From: Ewingella americana ATCC 33852 | GTDB lineage: Bacteria > Pseudomonadota > Gammaproteobacteria > Enterobacterales > Enterobacteriaceae | NCBI RefSeq assembly: GCF_000735345.1 | Contig: NZ_JMPJ01000059.1 | Coordinates: 1-61,645, forward strand | Reading direction: 5' to 3' | DNA: 61,645 nucleotides | Part shown: piece after piece, positions 38,401 to 46,049 of the stretch | Layout of the letters: the number at the start of each line of letters is the position of its first letter | Position numbering within the stretch: the first letter of the stretch is position 1 | Notes under the pieces: generated by a model | Databases searched by the model: none | What the model saw: the letters and a program-made list of their open reading frames with translations, nothing else | What the model was told of the DNA's origin: nothing | Program-made: the position numbers and the translations under genes

Positions 38401-40956
38401 TTGGGCATTACCGCCGGCAGAAATATTACCCTGCGCGTTCTCCAGCGCCTGCCCCTGAGTGTTGATAATGGCATTACCGCCAGCGCGGACTTGCCCAGTC
38501 TGATTGAGCAGCGCCCCGCTCAATAAGTTCAGGTTGTTACCGGCAATCAGAGCGCCACTTTTGTTATCAACCGCTTGATTCTGTGAGTTAAAATTAAGGT
38601 TTTGATTTGCCTGAACCAGCCCGCGCTGGTTATTGAATTTGCCCGTTGTGAGGTTAAGCGCGCTGTTGCTTGCCAGCGTGCCGTTGAGGTTGTTGAACTC
38701 AGCAGAGCTCAGTCGTAAATCGCCCGTGCTGGCGATAAAGCCTTGCTGGTTGTCGAGTGAGCCGCTGTTGATCGACATCGCCCCACGGCTGACAATCCCG
38801 CGATTATCGCCACTGTCGCGGTTACTCAGGCTCCCACCCTGTAGATCAAGAGCCATACCACCGCCCGACTGCACCAGCCCCCCGTCATTGTTCAGCCCAA
38901 CGCTGGTCAACTGCATGTCGCCAAGGGCCGCAATAGTGCCTTGTTGGTTATTCAGCGCGCCAGTCTTTAAGGTGAAGGCTTTCCCTGCGCCGAGCTGCCC
39001 CTGCTGGTTGTTTAGACTGGCGGTTTTGAAGTCGAGATTGCCATTGCCCGCGATTTTCCCGGCTTGATTATCCACGCCGTCAAACACGTTGAGGGTCATC
39101 GCGCCGCTGCCGGTCTGCAAGATTTTGCCTTGGCGGTTAGAGAGGCGATTGGCGGTCAAAGTGAGTTGTTCCGCTGAAGTGGTGGCGCCATCCAGCAGGA
39201 GATCGCCACCAGTAATGGTGAGTTTTCCGTTGGAAAGCAGTTGGCCCTTTTCACCTTGCAGGCTGGCGCTTTCAAGGGTCAGGTTGCCGTCGGCAGCATG
39301 GAGGATTTTGCCGCCCTGATTGTTGATTTGAGCGGCTTTGATATTGAGATCTTCGCCGTTGCTGGCAATGCTGCCGCCACGGTTATTGAGCGAGCCTTTA
39401 TGGGAGAATTGCAGGGAATCGCTGCCCAGCTGCGCGATTGCACCTTGCTGGTTAGATAGGGAGTTCGCGCTGATATTCAGCTTGTCGCCGAGCAGCTTTC
39501 CGCCGTCGTTATTGAGCATTTTGCCACTGCGCGCGGTTAGCTGCTGCTGCGCGGCAACCTGCGCACCGCCTGTATGGAGACCTTCCTGCCCGGCGTCCAG
39601 AGTGACGTTATTGCCGCTGGTCGAGCTTTGGCGAATATCTACACCCTGACCGCGAGCCGTCAGGTCGCCAGAAGCCAAATTCTGCCCCTGAGCCCGTAAT
39701 TGCCCCGAGGCATCGAGAGTGAGATTGCTACTCCCTACCAGCTTGCCATCCTGATTAACCCCCGCCGCCAGCACGCTTCCCCGCTCGCTATTTAACGTCG
39801 CGCTTTTAGTTTGCAGATGGTTATTGGCGGTAACAGCGCCGCTGTTGTGCAGGTCACCCGCGGCAGTCAAGTTGGCATCCGCGCCTGAACGCACCGCACC
39901 ACTGTTTTCAATCGCGCCATTAGATGCAATTGAAACGCCCTCTTGGCCGCTCATCTGCCCGCTGTTTTCGATTCGGCCATCGGCGGTGACCACCAGCGTG
40001 CCAGCCTGCGCGCCGATATTGCCTGCGTTATGCACGCCGACGCCGTTTTCAGTGCCCATCAGGCGAATTTTATTAGCGTACATGCCGCCGAGCTGTGCGA
40101 CATCTACCGCCATCATCGGGCGATTCGAACCGCCTGTGGCTTTTTTATCGATTTGCCGATGGCTGGCATCCACCTGATTGCGCCCTGCCGTCACCTTGAG
40201 ATCTTTCGCCACCAAGCTAGCGTTGATTTTCACCGAGCGGGCGATGATATCAGTGTGATCCTGACGGCTGTTGTCCATCCCCGCGCCCTGAATCACAATT
40301 TCGCCCCGTTCGACATCAAAACCGGTGAGCTGGCCATTGTTGAGCTGAGCTTGCCCGGTGGTCATGGTGGCACGGTTAGCGTTGATAAAGCCGCAGCCGT
40401 CACAGGTGATCCCCGCCGGGTTGGCGATCACCACCTGCGCCTGACGGCCCGCCACTTCGACATAACCGTTGAGCTGGCTTGGGTCGCGAGAGTTCACCTC
40501 ATTGAGGATCACCGTCGCTTCGCCGCGCGCCAGCCACGGGTTGCCCAGTATCATTCCGCCCTGCTGCGTCGCTGTGTTCTGGCGGGAGTTGTTGAGGATC
40601 ACCCCATTTTGGCCCACGTCAAACTGGCTGTAAGTGTTGCGGGAAACGCCCCCTTGGCTGGGCGTTTGAATATTGACCTGCGGGGTGCCGTTGGCGGTGC
40701 TGACGATATGCGGCTGCTGATTATTCGGCGCCTGACCGTCGGCTACAATACCCGCAAAGGCACTGTTGACCACCAGCACCGAGCTAAAGAGCGCCAGCAT
40801 AGCGCATGACAGGCTGCTCAAACGGCACTGGCATACAGCCGTTTTGCTGCGGCGCACGCGGCGTCCGCCTTCGCGGCCCGCGGAAGCAATCTCCGCTACG
40901 ACCATCAACAGGCCACGGGCTTTATTAAAAATGATGCGGTACAGATGTTTATTCAT
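32401..40956 (-). CDS. cdiA: CdiA, contact-dependent growth inhibition effector (TpsA)
   Basis: The protein has 2851 residues. An extended signal peptide (ESPR type, MNKHLYRIIFNKARG..., cleavage after SAFA near residue 68) is followed by a TPS secretion domain with the NPAGITCDGCGFINANRA core, and two long blocks of filamentous-haemagglutinin repeats (LxxxAGRNLTL-type). Next comes a pretoxin segment (VMAHAVVAGVLAEMQGN), a degenerate VENN (EISNN) at about 33163-33180, the linker GGKLENPVADPNKDT, and a tip of about 110 residues ending HVHFGLKNPETGKYVSNNHV. CdiB exports it, and contact delivers the tip into neighbours. The tip is AT-rich compared with the body, a mark of exchange, and I could not assign its class; the HVHFG motif suggests histidine catalysis. 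Confidence 0.9.
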   Translation of the reverse strand: MNKHLYRIIFNKARGLLMVVAEIASAGREGGRRVRRSKTAVCQCRLSSLSCAMLALFSSVLVVNSAFAGIVADGQAPNNQQPHIVSTANGTPQVNIQTPSQGGVSRNTYSQFDVGQNGVILNNSRQNTATQQGGMILGNPWLARGEATVILNEVNSRDPSQLNGYVEVAGRQAQVVIANPAGITCDGCGFINANRATMTTGQAQLNNGQLTGFDVERGEIVIQGAGMDNSRQDHTDIIARSVKINASLVAKDLKVTAGRNQVDASHRQIDKKATGGSNRPMMAVDVAQLGGMYANKIRLMGTENGVGVHNAGNIGAQAGTLVVTADGRIENSGQMSGQEGVSIASNGAIENSGAVRSGADANLTAAGDLHNSGAVTANNHLQTKSATLNSERGSVLAAGVNQDGKLVGSSNLTLDASGQLRAQGQNLASGDLTARGQGVDIRQSSTSGNNVTLDAGQEGLHTGGAQVAAQQQLTARSGKMLNNDGGKLLGDKLNISANSLSNQQGAIAQLGSDSLQFSHKGSLNNRGGSIASNGEDLNIKAAQINNQGGKILHAADGNLTLESASLQGEKGQLLSNGKLTITGGDLLLDGATTSAEQLTLTANRLSNRQGKILQTGSGAMTLNVFDGVDNQAGKIAGNGNLDFKTASLNNQQGQLGAGKAFTLKTGALNNQQGTIAALGDMQLTSVGLNNDGGLVQSGGGMALDLQGGSLSNRDSGDNRGIVSRGAMSINSGSLDNQQGFIASTGDLRLSSAEFNNLNGTLASNSALNLTTGKFNNQRGLVQANQNLNFNSQNQAVDNKSGALIAGNNLNLLSGALLNQTGQVRAGGNAIINTQGQALENAQGNISAGGNAQLDIAGLNNRGGQLQVAGNALINAFNGLVDNTAGLIRTGATATLNAAQIVNRDTQTQDIGLEGQSVRLNSGSVDNTQGALRANDLLDINTGLLNNSQGLLSSADTLTLTGNGLALTNTGGTLIADKNLQLSASSLTGDGSLLSQGNMVLNLAQGFNNQGKVVANGDLNFNIGQGLENSALIKAGGTLNLNAANVNNSAAGEISAAQNHILTSGEVTNRGLIDGNLTHIQSATLTNTGSGRIYGDHIALQTGTLNNLAENGTAATIAARDRLDIGAQAISNRDHGLIFSAGDVAVGGQLNDQWQATGQASVFNNHSSTLESAGNMVLNIGQINNLNDHFATEVVVTEDSPHHEAVLKGSTQRYNWDDVDTSWKNKYGVHDAIMPDGSRNNEFYEYQYQRTVTETKVKESEPGQIIAGGDLAIYSNLLNNLDSRIMAGGTLGGVVAEIHNEATPGQRTITDVGTQTRWYAKKKKRRHGRGTETSQGKDSNRYSPEIIIQSIDLKAMVYAEHTQATGSGTTIVKRDTSTLNQQAGSAGAVNNDSTPQPIQPPAGQIFETQPKNHLDSVVRITSPNLKLPDSSLFQLHGEATRRYLIETDPRFTNQKQWLGSDYMQNALRQNPDHMLRRLGDGFYEQQLIRQQVADLTGQRYLAGYNNDTDQYKALMDAGIAFGEHYNLTLGVALTAEQMALLTSDIVWLVKQDITLPDGTVQSVLVPQVYARVKKGDLEGSGALLSGNNVVLNSQRDITNSGNIVGREVTQINANTLTNSGFIGGNRLIINARTDINNLGGTLQGGDSLVAIAGRDINVSSTLAGSDTNRHLDRAAGIYVQNKDGKLGLQALNNINLTAAQVSNTGANSQTQIIAGKDLNLSTLSTTHTENSDWDKDNYRHLTQTQDVGTQINTGGSLGLSAGHDLNARAASVTAKESIAAVAGNDINLTAGNDSYHLTEHSKQSSKGMLSSMSLETHDEVRNQSALGSNISGDRVTMQAGNNLLVDGSSVAGTRDVNLLAGNDLNITAADQSRHETHLREEKKSGLSGTGGVGVSYGSQSTKITDDGRTQSSAGSTVGSTQGNVNLSAGDGLRVKGSDVLAGKNLNLMGKEVNILAADNQSVQTHTVEQKQIGLTLALSGAVGSAINSAVSSANEASTASSGRLAALDGIKSALGGVQAYQASQLGEAQGEDQQNLFGINLSYGSQSSKSEQTQTNSQSQDSTLTAGSNLNIRATDTDINVQGSQLQAGKDIGLMANRDVNLISATNTSVLDGKNESHGGSVGVGLNFGGNNSGFTVNASANKGKGSESGNGVTHTETTLNAGNNLNIVSGRDTTLTGAQLTGDKVTMNAGRNLTLSSEQDSDNYDSKQQNVSGGVSGGLGSASASINLSRDKMHSTYDSVKEQTGIFAGKGGFDITVGEHTQLNGGVLGSTAEASNNRLDTGTLGFGNIENRAGYEVEHQSVGMSTGGNIGGQFVGNMASSLLVGVNGKGSDRSTTQSAVSDGSIVIRDESKQRQNVANLSRDVEHANQTLSPIFDKEKEQRRLREAQKIGEIGSQVSDIARTQGDIRATNAGKAELAEKGITEPEKGAKQEAWDEYHAQLVNTSSYRTAQAEWGTGSAIQQGMQAATAAIQGLAGGDLKAALAGGAAPYLAEVIKQTAPNETSRVMAHAVVAGVLAEMQGNNGLAGAAGAGTSALAGEAIKKALYGDTSVDQLTEQQKQTLVGLSTLAAGLAGGLAGSDSSGAITGAQAGQNEISNNMTSIGLVQQIMANQILNSATMAEAGSQNPNDQAALALTKQVKSGLDSACLANSACLMLAIVKAQSQQHTGGAGSKTETIPAAKDDLIGGKLENPVADPNKDTALVTPDQRGEQGATHTGNSDGKSDTDGNVLVNPGVDPFTKKDVVYLSENSNAKIDSIINETMSGKKNFTSSTTLTTDEALAAGLKFLGSGYKEIGKSGSGIYHSADGTKEFRIDSGSIGGAHAPGVPHVHFGLKNPETGKYVSNNHVPYKD
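34708..34844 (-). repeat. cdiA-internal direct repeat copy 1
   Basis: This part of the cdiA haemagglutinin-repeat region encodes SNLNIRATDTDINVQGSQ and the upstream SYGSQSSKSEQTQTN. It is the in-frame parent of the out-of-frame copy at 31935-32055. Both copies have the same orientation and lie about 2.8 kb apart, flanking the present toxin tip and its immunity gene. Confidence 0.85.
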
Positions 40957-40973
40957 AGCAGAGTGTCCTTACT

Positions 40974-42686
40974 CTAATACGACCAGTTGAGGTTGAAGCC
41001 CAGCGAGACGGGGTCCGTCGAGAAACCATCAGGTTTTGAAAAAGGGACTGAGGCGAACAGGTCATAACCGACCTTCAAGGCTCTGCCGCGAACCCCGACC
41101 GCACCGCCCGCCAAGTGCTTAGCCACCAGATATTGCGTGCCGTTGCCGCCCACTTCGCCGTAGTCCGCGCCGAGATAAAGCTCTTGGGAAGGCAGCGGGG
41201 TCGCCCATGCAAGGTCATTACGCACAAACCAGCCGCGATCGGCATTCAGGCTCAGCTCGCCGTCGAAGCCACGCACCGTCCAGCGGTTGCCGATAGCAAA
41301 CTGATCCTGAGGTGTTAAGTGGGTATTGCTGTATTGCCGCTGGTATCGCGTGTTGTAGCGAAATTTCTGATTGGCGATGGTGAAAGGCAGATCAAGTTGG
41401 GCGGAAAGCTGGACGATTTTGCTTAGCGCCGTCGCGTAGCCGCCATACTCTTCCGGTGCGCGAGTCGCGCCAAACCAACGGGTGCCGCGCTGGTAGCTGA
41501 CCCCCATGTCGAGCGTGGCTTGCGAAATATAGTGACGATGCTGTAACCCCAAGCGCCACGCCGCGGTTTGCCTGCGTTGCACCTCGATTTCAGTATCATT
41601 GACATAATTTCTGGACTCGCGCGCCAGCACGTCGTAGGTCAGCGTGGTCTTCTGGCTAGCATTGCGGTGCAATAGGCGACTGACCTGAAAATCGAGGTTT
41701 TTACTTTTACCGCTATACCGATAATCACCATTCAGCCCGGCGCTGGTCTGGTTATATTGATAACTGTTGGCAGTTAGGCCAAACATCCAATAACCGACAG
41801 GCACTGAATAGTGCCCGGTAACGTTGCCAGTGCTCTTGCCACTTTTGTGAGGCAGGCTGCTGGTGCCGGAAATGTAGAACAGATCGTTAAGGGCAAAGGG
41901 ATTATCCAGCGACAGGGTCGCGTTTCCCTGATAACGCCCCGTGCTGCGCGTGCCTGAGTCATTAAGGCCCGTCGCGACGCGCCACATCTTTTCCTGTTTC
42001 CAGTGCAGCGCAATATCACTTTCTCCCGGCTGCTCGCCGGGAAGGATTTCCATGTCAGCCTGCACCGTCGGCAGGCGCTGAAGATTCTCTAAGCCCTGTT
42101 CAATATCGCGTAAATCTAAAAGCTGGCCAGCATGGGCTGGAAATGGGCTATACAGGCTGAGATAGCGATTGCTGTCCGGCGTCAATTCCACCTTGCGGAT
42201 TTTGCCGGGGATAACCACCAGTTGCAGCACCCCACTCTTCAGATCCTGCGCCGGAGACAACACGCGCGTGGTGATATACCCGTGATCTATCAGCCGGTTC
42301 TGCAAGGTGCTCATCAGCAAGTTGATACCTTCGCTACCCAAACATTTGCCGACAGCTTGATTACTAATACGTTGCAGCGGCAGCCAATGCGGTAAGGCTT
42401 CCGTGCCACTCAGCCGCACTTGCGAGAGAGTAAAACAGGGGGTTTCCTGCGGGAAATTGATGCGCCCAAAAGCACCGACAGGAGGTGCAAGACGGACATC
42501 CGGTGCCTCGGGGGTCAGGCTCTGTTGCAGAGCGCGTTGCTGCTCCTGCTGATGAATAAATTGTTGATCCCCTGCTTCACGAAAAGGAGAGGGGCCGATA
42601 AGAGGTTCAGCATAGCTGCTGGCAATAAACAGACTAAGGAAAACAGTCAGCGACTGGCAGGCAATATTAATAGCGGGGCTGCGCAC
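40974..42686 (-). CDS. cdiB: CdiB, outer-membrane TpsB transporter
   Basis: The protein has 570 residues starting at GTG 42686, with AAGGA about 9 bases upstream. A signal peptide (about 1-27, ending SSYA) is followed by an N-terminal plug-type helix segment rich in Gln, two POTRA domains (a block around [21 protein letters not shown]) and a 16-stranded barrel. The conserved [15 protein letters not shown] motif folds into the pore, and the final strand ends NLNWSY. It exports CdiA across the outer membrane in the FhaC/ShlB manner. cdiA starts 17 bp after its stop. Confidence 0.93.
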   Translation of the reverse strand: MRSPAINIACQSLTVFLSLFIASSYAEPLIGPSPFREAGDQQFIHQQEQQRALQQSLTPEAPDVRLAPPVGAFGRINFPQETPCFTLSQVRLSGTEALPHWLPLQRISNQAVGKCLGSEGINLLMSTLQNRLIDHGYITTRVLSPAQDLKSGVLQLVVIPGKIRKVELTPDSNRYLSLYSPFPAHAGQLLDLRDIEQGLENLQRLPTVQADMEILPGEQPGESDIALHWKQEKMWRVATGLNDSGTRSTGRYQGNATLSLDNPFALNDLFYISGTSSLPHKSGKSTGNVTGHYSVPVGYWMFGLTANSYQYNQTSAGLNGDYRYSGKSKNLDFQVSRLLHRNASQKTTLTYDVLARESRNYVNDTEIEVQRRQTAAWRLGLQHRHYISQATLDMGVSYQRGTRWFGATRAPEEYGGYATALSKIVQLSAQLDLPFTIANQKFRYNTRYQRQYSNTHLTPQDQFAIGNRWTVRGFDGELSLNADRGWFVRNDLAWATPLPSQELYLGADYGEVGGNGTQYLVAKHLAGGAVGVRGRALKVGYDLFASVPFSKPDGFSTDPVSLGFNLNWSY

Positions 42687-43068
42687 GTAAAAACATCCTT
42701 ATTATTAATCCATGGGTAAATCATCCTTAATCCAGTTGCATTATGACCATGCGAAGTCAATTTACAATATCTTTTATTCTCTTTGTCAAAAGAAATAATC
42801 CAGAAGAATCAGTAGAGAAATTAATATATAAACTTATTGAAACCGTTAATATTAAAATCATAACTATATGATTTTAAATAATTAAATCAAATTTCATAAT
42901 GAGATCTTGGTTAAATAGAAAGCTTAACAAGCCAACAATAAAATCCATTTTTAATATACATGCCATTCGTGAAACATATACAAATTAATTATATTTAAAA
43001 CCATTAAAATATTATCCCCAGCCAGTTACTCATTGAAAAAATACATGTCCCTTAGTTCTCACTCACTA
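42687..43068. other. AT-rich intergenic region, cdiB promoter side
   Basis: These 382 bp between the cdiB start and the csgC stop are very AT-rich (especially 42760-43010) and contain no convincing gene. The region should carry the cdiBAI promoter on the minus strand. Such AT-rich tracts are usual H-NS targets, but no specific site can be chosen. No strong csgC terminator is visible. Confidence 0.5.
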
Positions 43069-43398
43069 TTAACGATTATTTGGCACAATGATTTGTCTTT
43101 CCAGCCTTAAACCTTGGCCATTAGTGAGCGTGACGGTCACTTGTGTCCAATCCCCTTTTTGCATCGCGATTCGCATCTGTCCAAGAGAGAGGGTTTGGTT
43201 GGCGGCAAGATTCACACTGCCCTGCTGGCGGCTGGTGCTCTGCCCCTGCGCGGCGCGATGTAAGACGTCGATGGAGACCTGACAGGCGCAATTTTGGCTC
43301 AGAGTCGCCATGGGCCGGACAATATAAAAGTCGGCTTCGGTTTGGGTGTCGAACCACAGTTGGTTAGACATCACGGCGGCAATCAACAAGATCTGCAT
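43069..43398 (-). CDS. csgC: CsgC, curli inhibitor of premature amyloid formation
   Basis: The protein has 109 residues, with a short N-terminal hydrophobic segment as export signal and an immunoglobulin-like beta sandwich carrying the CXC motif (NCACQ, C37 and C39) typical of CsgC. In E. coli CsgC stops CsgA from polymerising in the periplasm. A perfect AAGGAGG ribosome site precedes ATG 43398. It is separated from csgA by 82 bp holding a strong hairpin that could lower its expression. Confidence 0.88.
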   Translation of the reverse strand: MQILLIAAVMSNQLWFDTQTEADFYIVRPMATLSQNCACQVSIDVLHRAAQGQSTSRQQGSVNLAANQTLSLGQMRIAMQKGDWTQVTVTLTNGQGLRLERQIIVPNNR

Positions 43399-43416
43399 TG
43401 TTCCTCCTTATAAATA

Positions 43417-43444
43417 GCAAAACAGGGCATAAGCCCTGTTTTGC
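43417..43444 (-). terminator. Strong hairpin between csgA and csgC
   Basis: A perfect 12-bp stem GCAAAACAGGGC/GCCCTGTTTTGC has a 4-nt loop. On the minus strand no T-run follows (TATTTATAAGG, then csgC), so it is better seen as an attenuator or mRNA-stability element that makes csgBA mRNA more abundant than csgC mRNA. Confidence 0.6.
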
Positions 43445-43480
43445 GACGAACATATTGCATGACAGTCAAAGTCAGGCGAA

Positions 43481-43918
43481 TCAGTGCTGGCTCGCGTAAG
43501 CCTGATTACCTGTACCGAACTGCTGGATATTTGCCAGACTGCCGTTAGCATACTGATTGGACTGCGCGTAGTTACCCGTCCCGTTTTGGCTGATCTGAGT
43601 AATGCTGCTGCTCGCCGCCTGCAACACGTTGGCGTTGTTCCAGTCACCGGCTTGGGAAACTTTTACCAGACTGTTGTTGCCGGTTTGGTTGCTGCCCACT
43701 TTGTTTTGCGAGCCGCGCTGGTCAATCGACGTTAGCGATTTAGAGACGCCACTCTGATTAGCCTGAGCACGGTTAGCCGTACCCGCTTGGTAAATTTGAA
43801 TTTCTGCGTTCCAGTTGGTGGTCTGGAATACTGGCAGAGAAGAAGTTGGAGGCGTTGTTGCCAACGCGCTGCCGCTGATCACTAACGCAGATACTGCCAC
43901 AATTTTCAAAAGATTCAT
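43481..43918 (-). CDS. csgA: CsgA, major curlin subunit
   Basis: The protein has 145 residues: a signal peptide (1-20, ending SALA), an N-terminal segment with an early repeat (IQIYQAGTANRAQANQ), then repeats following the curlin rule S-x5-Q-x-G-x2-N-x-A-x3-Q. Examples are LTSIDQRGSQNKVGSNQ, ITQISQNGTGNYAQSNQ and the last LANIQQFGTGNQAYASQ. Five repeat units form the amyloid beta-solenoid. It is secreted through CsgG and nucleated on CsgB. It is slightly shorter than E. coli CsgA (151). It begins 51 bp after csgB. Confidence 0.9.
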   Translation of the reverse strand: MNLLKIVAVSALVISGSALATTPPTSSLPVFQTTNWNAEIQIYQAGTANRAQANQSGVSKSLTSIDQRGSQNKVGSNQTGNNSLVKVSQAGDWNNANVLQAASSSITQISQNGTGNYAQSNQYANGSLANIQQFGTGNQAYASQH

Positions 43919-43969
43919 GGTGCTACCCCATTGGTTAAAGTTGGATGATCTTCATTTGAGACAAAGTTA

Positions 43970-44497
43970 TTAACGCTGTGTGACTCTGATCGCCATTCCT
44001 GACGAATTTTGTACAACACCGGCGGACCGGTCCGTACCACTTTGGCTAATTTGCGTCACACTCCGGCTACCTCGCTGGAGAATAACGGCGGTATTGCCAA
44101 AATCTTTTTGCTCAATAGATGCCGAGCTGCTATTTCCAAGCTGGGCAATAACGGCGGTATTTTCACTGCCACTTTGCACAATATCGGCAGCGTTGCCATT
44201 ACCCCGCTGATTAACAACCGCATTATTGTCATTGTTAAACTGGGTGATATTCGCCCGATTACTATTACCGTTTTGCTGAGTGACCGCGGTATTGCCATTG
44301 CCTTTTTGTAAGATAAAAGCGGCATTGCCCGAGGATGAATAGCCCCCTGCTACGGCGTTATCAAACGAATTGTTGTAATAGTAAATATCACTGGTGTTGG
44401 CGCTAAAGCCCAATTCGCTATGGGCGAGATCGTTCGGTTGCGCCATCGTTATAAAAGGTAATGAAAGCAGCGCAACGGTAAAAATCATTTTTTTCAT
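43970..44497 (-). CDS. csgB: CsgB, curlin nucleator
   Basis: The protein has 175 residues from ATG 44497 (AGGG about 7 bases upstream; a longer start adds ten residues before the signal peptide). The signal peptide ends about residue 19 (FITMA). Curlin repeats with variants such as FILQKGNGNTAVTQQ and ANITQFNNDNNAVVNQ follow. The final repeat is divergent and basic (GMAIRVTQR), as expected for the nucleator that anchors fibres to the cell. It heads csgBAC, with a CsgD-box-like site about 115-125 bp upstream. Confidence 0.88.
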   Translation of the reverse strand: MKKMIFTVALLSLPFITMAQPNDLAHSELGFSANTSDIYYYNNSFDNAVAGGYSSSGNAAFILQKGNGNTAVTQQNGNSNRANITQFNNDNNAVVNQRGNGNAADIVQSGSENTAVIAQLGNSSSASIEQKDFGNTAVILQRGSRSVTQISQSGTDRSAGVVQNSSGMAIRVTQR

Positions 44498-44587
44498 TTT
44501 TCGGCCCTGATTGACTTTCTTTTGCATTCAAACAATGGCAATCAACAAACTCGATGAGGAAGTCAGGTTTGTTTGCTGGACGAGTTG

Positions 44588-44593
44588 AGTATG
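44588..44593 (-). promoter_or_regulatory. csgB -10 candidate
   Basis: CATACT on the minus strand lies about 90 bp before csgB and about 19 bp downstream of the CsgD-box-like site. The surrounding order (box, A/T-rich spacer, CATACT) resembles my memory of the E. coli csgBA promoter. No good -35 is needed at an activator-dependent promoter. Confidence 0.4.
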
Positions 44594-44611
44594 GATATTC
44601 GTAAAAATAAA

Positions 44612-44622
44612 AAACTCACCTG
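44612..44622 (-). promoter_or_regulatory. CsgD box upstream of csgB
   Basis: CAGGTGAGTTT on the minus strand matches the published CsgD consensus CGGGKGAGNKA at 9 of 11 positions. It is in the csgB orientation and about 115 bp before the start codon, where CsgD activates curlin transcription in E. coli. Confidence 0.55.
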
Positions 44623-44844
44623 TAAGTCGTATTTTTAATTTAATCCTCACCAAAAAGCATGAGTAAAAGCCCAAAATATGCCGTAATTCCATCAACCTGA
44701 AATTTAAAAAATGATTAACAAAGATAAGTAACTTAAATAAACCTTCAACAAACAAATTCATCATACAATTGCATCAATTGTTATTTTCCTAACAAAAAAC
44801 TTAGCCTGCTAAGACCAAAGTTTTCCTCCTGTCGATGCGACAGA

Positions 44845-44855
44845 CGGGTGAGATT
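44845..44855 (+). promoter_or_regulatory. Second CsgD-box-like sequence, facing csgD
   Basis: CGGGTGAGATT matches the CGGGKGAGNKA consensus at 10 of 11 positions. It lies mid-region, 543 bp before the csgD start, and on the strand of csgD. It is a better match than the csgB-proximal site but at an odd distance. Confidence 0.4.
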
Positions 44856-45339
44856 GTGCATCTTGTCACTCTTTTTTAGGTGAGGATGGCTGGACTAAAG
44901 ACAATCTTTACGAGGTCAAACCAGTGATGAAAATACCAACAAAAGTATAATATTTGAGATAAATCAGAAGAAAAATTCACTTAGTGCGTTTCGTTAGTGC
45001 ATTAACCTGCTAGCTAGACGGATGAATTAGCTCTATTTATCTGCAACCTTGCTATGCGCGCCTCGGAAGATAGGTTAAGGGGTCTTAACAGATTGCCTGC
45101 TTTTAATAACTAAAGCACACAGCAAAATTTGCACATTTTCAGTTACATTTTGAAACACAAATAAGCCTTGATTTAGAATGTCTAATGGATAGATTGATGA
45201 TGTAGGAAAAATCCTATTTCTAATAATGACAAACCTGCGTGTGCAGTGGTTATTCAACTTTCCGGTTTTCTTTATTTGTTTTTGGTTAATACACCACGGG
45301 CTTGCACATGCTACATCCAGCAGCAAAGCAACCTATTTA

Positions 45340-45360
45340 ATGCCTTCATTTATAAGGCAT
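45340..45360 (+). promoter_or_regulatory. Hairpin in the csgD leader
   Basis: A perfect 7-bp stem ATGCCTT/AAGGCAT with a 7-nt loop lies 37 bp before the csgD ATG and 17 bp before its TAGGTGGAG ribosome site. In E. coli the structured csgD leader is the target of several small RNAs; a similar role here is an inference. Confidence 0.45.
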
Positions 45361-45397
45361 CAGTAGGCTGCCAAAAAAAATTAGGTGGAGTTTCATT

Positions 45398-46048
45398 ATG
45401 ACTAATGAAGCAATATTAAATAACAATCTTCTATTGTTAATTACTAAGCCGTCACTTCAGGCCAGTGCTTTATTACAGCAGTTAAAACATCAGTTAAGTG
45501 TAAACACCAAACTACATAACATTAATAAGACCTTAGAAGATGATTCATTAAACCAGGCACTCATATTGTTTGACATGATGGAAGCTGACCAACGGCAGGT
45601 TGTCTTATGGCAATCGGTGATTCGCCGCTATGACGATAATGTGAAGCTTTTATTATTTAACACCCCGAGTGATTATCAGTTTAGAGAAATAGAAGCCTGG
45701 CCGCGCATTAGCGCCGTGTTCTATAACTCCACGGAAGAAAATAAATTGGTAGAAGGCATTAATAACGTTCTCAATGGAGAATGTTATTTCACTCAAGGAT
45801 TTGCCAGTTATCTCATTAGTCAGTCAGGGCAATATCGCTATCTCAATCATAGCGAAACCGGTCTGACACACCGTGAACAAGAGATCCTGAATAAATTACG
45901 CGTCGGCGCTTCAAATACTGAAATTGCCCGGCTGTTGTTTATCAGTGAGAACACGGTCAAAACGCATTTATACAATTTGTTCCGCAAGCTTTCCGTTAAA
46001 AACCGGACTCAGGCCGTCTCTTGGGCTAACGATAATTTAAAGCGCTGA
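45398..46048 (+). CDS. csgD: CsgD, LuxR-type master regulator of curli and biofilm
   Basis: The protein has 216 residues, equal to E. coli CsgD. It has an N-terminal receiver-like domain without a full phosphorylation pocket, and a C-terminal LuxR helix-turn-helix (LTHREQEILNKLRVGASN ... ISENTVKTHLYNLFRKL). It activates csgBAC and diguanylate cyclase/cellulose genes. Its ATG is preceded by GGTGGAG. It leads csgDEFG, with csgE starting one base after its stop. Confidence 0.93.
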   Translation: MTNEAILNNNLLLLITKPSLQASALLQQLKHQLSVNTKLHNINKTLEDDSLNQALILFDMMEADQRQVVLWQSVIRRYDDNVKLLLFNTPSDYQFREIEAWPRISAVFYNSTEENKLVEGINNVLNGECYFTQGFASYLISQSGQYRYLNHSETGLTHREQEILNKLRVGASNTEIARLLFISENTVKTHLYNLFRKLSVKNRTQAVSWANDNLKR

Positions 46049-46049
46049 C

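Larger units (their letters stand above)
44498..45397. other. csgB-csgD divergent regulatory region
   Basis: These 900 bp without a convincing gene separate the two curli operons; in E. coli the same region is about 750 bp and integrates many regulators. It is AT-rich and contains two CsgD-box-like sequences, a -10 candidate for csgB and a hairpin in the presumed csgD leader (listed separately). Two short minus-strand open frames in it (44528-44764, 45075-45326) have no ribosome sites or recognisable protein features. Confidence 0.8.

Noticed and set aside
39943-40809. 288-codon open frame antisense to the secretion domain of cdiA
   Set aside because: Mirror of the conserved TPS domain; His/Ala-rich translation without protein features.
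44528-44764. 78-codon frame next to csgB
   Set aside because: It lies in the csgB promoter region, overlaps the CsgD box and has no ribosome site.
45075-45326. 83-codon minus-strand frame in the csgD promoter region
   Set aside because: No ribosome site, no recognisable features, and it lies in a known regulatory interval.
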